Assembly: GCA_023419095.1 (NCBI GenBank)
Contig: JAEZYN010000119.1
Location: 1 to 16,294, forward strand
Length of the DNA stretch: 16,294 bases
Direction of reading: 5' to 3'
Origin: Bacteroidota bacterium
Lineage (GTDB): Bacteria; Bacteroidota; Bacteroidia; Flavobacteriales; Weeksellaceae
Part shown: positions 15,469 to 16,294 of the stretch, one piece after another
How the letters are laid out: every line of letters begins with the position of its first letter
How positions within the stretch are numbered: position 1 is the stretch's first letter
Translations under genes and position numbers: made by a program
Notes under the pieces: model-generated
Told to the model about the DNA's origin: nothing
The model's database searches: none
The model's input: the letters and a program-made list of their open reading frames with translations, nothing else

Positions 15469-16294
15469 TTACGGTTTCGGTTTCTCATTTTCGAGGATTT
15501 TCATTACAATTTTTTCCTCTTTCGTGAGACCCGATTTTCCGTCGTCAACTTCTATAGCATCCAATTCGTCCAGATATTTCCGAATTGTATTGTTCTCGTA
15601 AAGATTGATCACCAAAGGATGCACATAATATTTGCGGCAAACGGTGGGCGTATTTCCCAGATTGTCTGCAACCATTTCCAGCGCCTGTTTTACTTTTGAT
15701 TTGTAGGCTTTATCGCTTTCCGCGGCGCCAATTTCTTTAAAGGCGATCAGCGCATTCACCGTACCCGACCATGTTCTGAAATCCTTTGCCGTAAATTCTT
15801 CACCGCTGATTTCCTTGATGTATTCATTCACCATTCCCGAATCGATAGGATGTCTTTTCCCTTCGTCGTCATAATATTGAAATAGTTCTTTCCCCGGAAT
15901 ATCCTTACAGTTCTGTACGGCTTTTGCAAGCTTCTTGTTCCGCAGGTCAATATCATGATAAATCCCTTTTTTACCTTTAAATGAAAAATGAATTTTTTGC
16001 CCGCTGATCTCTACATGCTTGTCTTTCAAAGTCGTAATTCCAAAAGAACCGTAAAGTTTCTCGTATACACTGTTACCGATTCTTATATTGGTTCTCTCCA
16101 TAAGGCTCACCACCACAGCCAGGACTTTTCTTTTTTCTAAATTTTTCAGTGAAAGATCTTTTTCAAGATTAAGCCGGATCTTCGGCAGCGTGTAGCCGAA
16201 CTGAAGCATCCTGTAAAACTTTGTGTGGTTTCTCAAAGCATTCCAAACTGGATGATAGCGGTACTGCTTGCGTTTTTTCGCATCTATTCCGGTG
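15469..16294 (-). CDS. DNA topoisomerase IB, poxvirus type (5' end outside window)
   Basis: The frame is open through the right edge, so the internal TTG/ATG starts are not real starts; the visible part is about 275 residues. At the edge it reads TGIDAKKRKQYRYHPVW, the conserved TopIB segment that supplies an active-site arginine. Downstream are FSFKGKKGIYHDI (lysine-bearing hairpin), KDFRTWSGT (second active-site arginine) and PTVCRKYYVHPLVI. The second Tyr of KYYVHP (codon at 15625-15627) aligns with the nucleophile in bacterial homologues such as the Deinococcus enzyme. Type IB enzymes relax supercoils of either sign by nicking one strand through a 3'-phosphotyrosine bond, without ATP. All catalytic elements visible here are intact. 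The C-terminal tail after the active site is about 50 residues, rich in Glu and Lys. Confidence 0.94.
   Translation of the reverse strand, partial: TGIDAKKRKQYRYHPVWNALRNHTKFYRMLQFGYTLPKIRLNLEKDLSLKNLEKRKVLAVVVSLMERTNIRIGNSVYEKLYGSFGITTLKDKHVEISGQKIHFSFKGKKGIYHDIDLRNKKLAKAVQNCKDIPGKELFQYYDDEGKRHPIDSGMVNEYIKEISGEEFTAKDFRTWSGTVNALIAFKEIGAAESDKAYKSKVKQALEMVADNLGNTPTVCRKYYVHPLVINLYENNTIRKYLDELDAIEVDDGKSGLTKEEKIVMKILENEKPKP

Noticed and set aside
16234..16236. TTG as the start codon of the topoisomerase IB gene
   Set aside because: The frame stays open to the window edge and the upstream residues match the conserved TopIB segment GIDAKKRKQYRYH, so the true start lies outside.

Overview
This 16.3 kb window reads as chromosome from a member of the Bacteroidota, most likely a Chryseobacterium/Kaistella-like flavobacterium. 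The main reasons are two secreted proteins with type IX secretion system (T9SS) C-terminal sorting domains, one type A and one type B, promoter boxes of the Bacteroidota form TAnnTTTG, and housekeeping proteins (MnmE, an ATP-grasp protein, topoisomerase IB) of flavobacterial character. No tRNA, rRNA, CRISPR array, transposase, integrase or phage gene was seen. The species assignment is an inference.

Layout. Bases 1-4437 carry five genes on the plus strand: the 3' end of mnmE, a DUF1810 protein, an orphan ATP-grasp ligase-like protein, a short protein resembling only the C-terminal barrel half of the tRNA thiolase MnmA, and a T9SS-exported endonuclease I with a fibronectin type III domain. A clear terminator closes this run. 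A 312-base intergenic stretch follows. It holds a GC-rich hairpin-forming element that looks like an interspersed repeat. Next come a DUF4142 lipoprotein (plus) and a strong hairpin.

Bases 5438-12649 (minus) are one gene for a 2403-residue secreted adhesin-like protein. It has a signal peptide, a jelly-roll-like N-terminal region, a PKD/Ig-like module, 18 tandem cysteine-paired repeats of about 74 residues, Ig-like modules, a degenerate 19th repeat and a gliding-motility-associated (type B) C-terminal sorting domain. It makes up 44% of the window. A divergent promoter region separates it from a DedA-family membrane protein gene (plus), which ends in a terminator. An unrecognised, very acidic 262-residue protein follows, with its own promoter.

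Bases 14586-16294 are minus strand: a YcxB-like membrane protein, a 91-residue unknown protein with its own terminator, and the C-terminal part of a poxvirus-type DNA topoisomerase IB that runs off the right edge.

No operon-scale defence or metabolic system is apparent. The parts that most deserve a second look are the giant repeat protein and its two classes of repeat, the MnmA-like protein without a catalytic domain, the GC-rich intergenic hairpin element and the orphan ATP-grasp protein.
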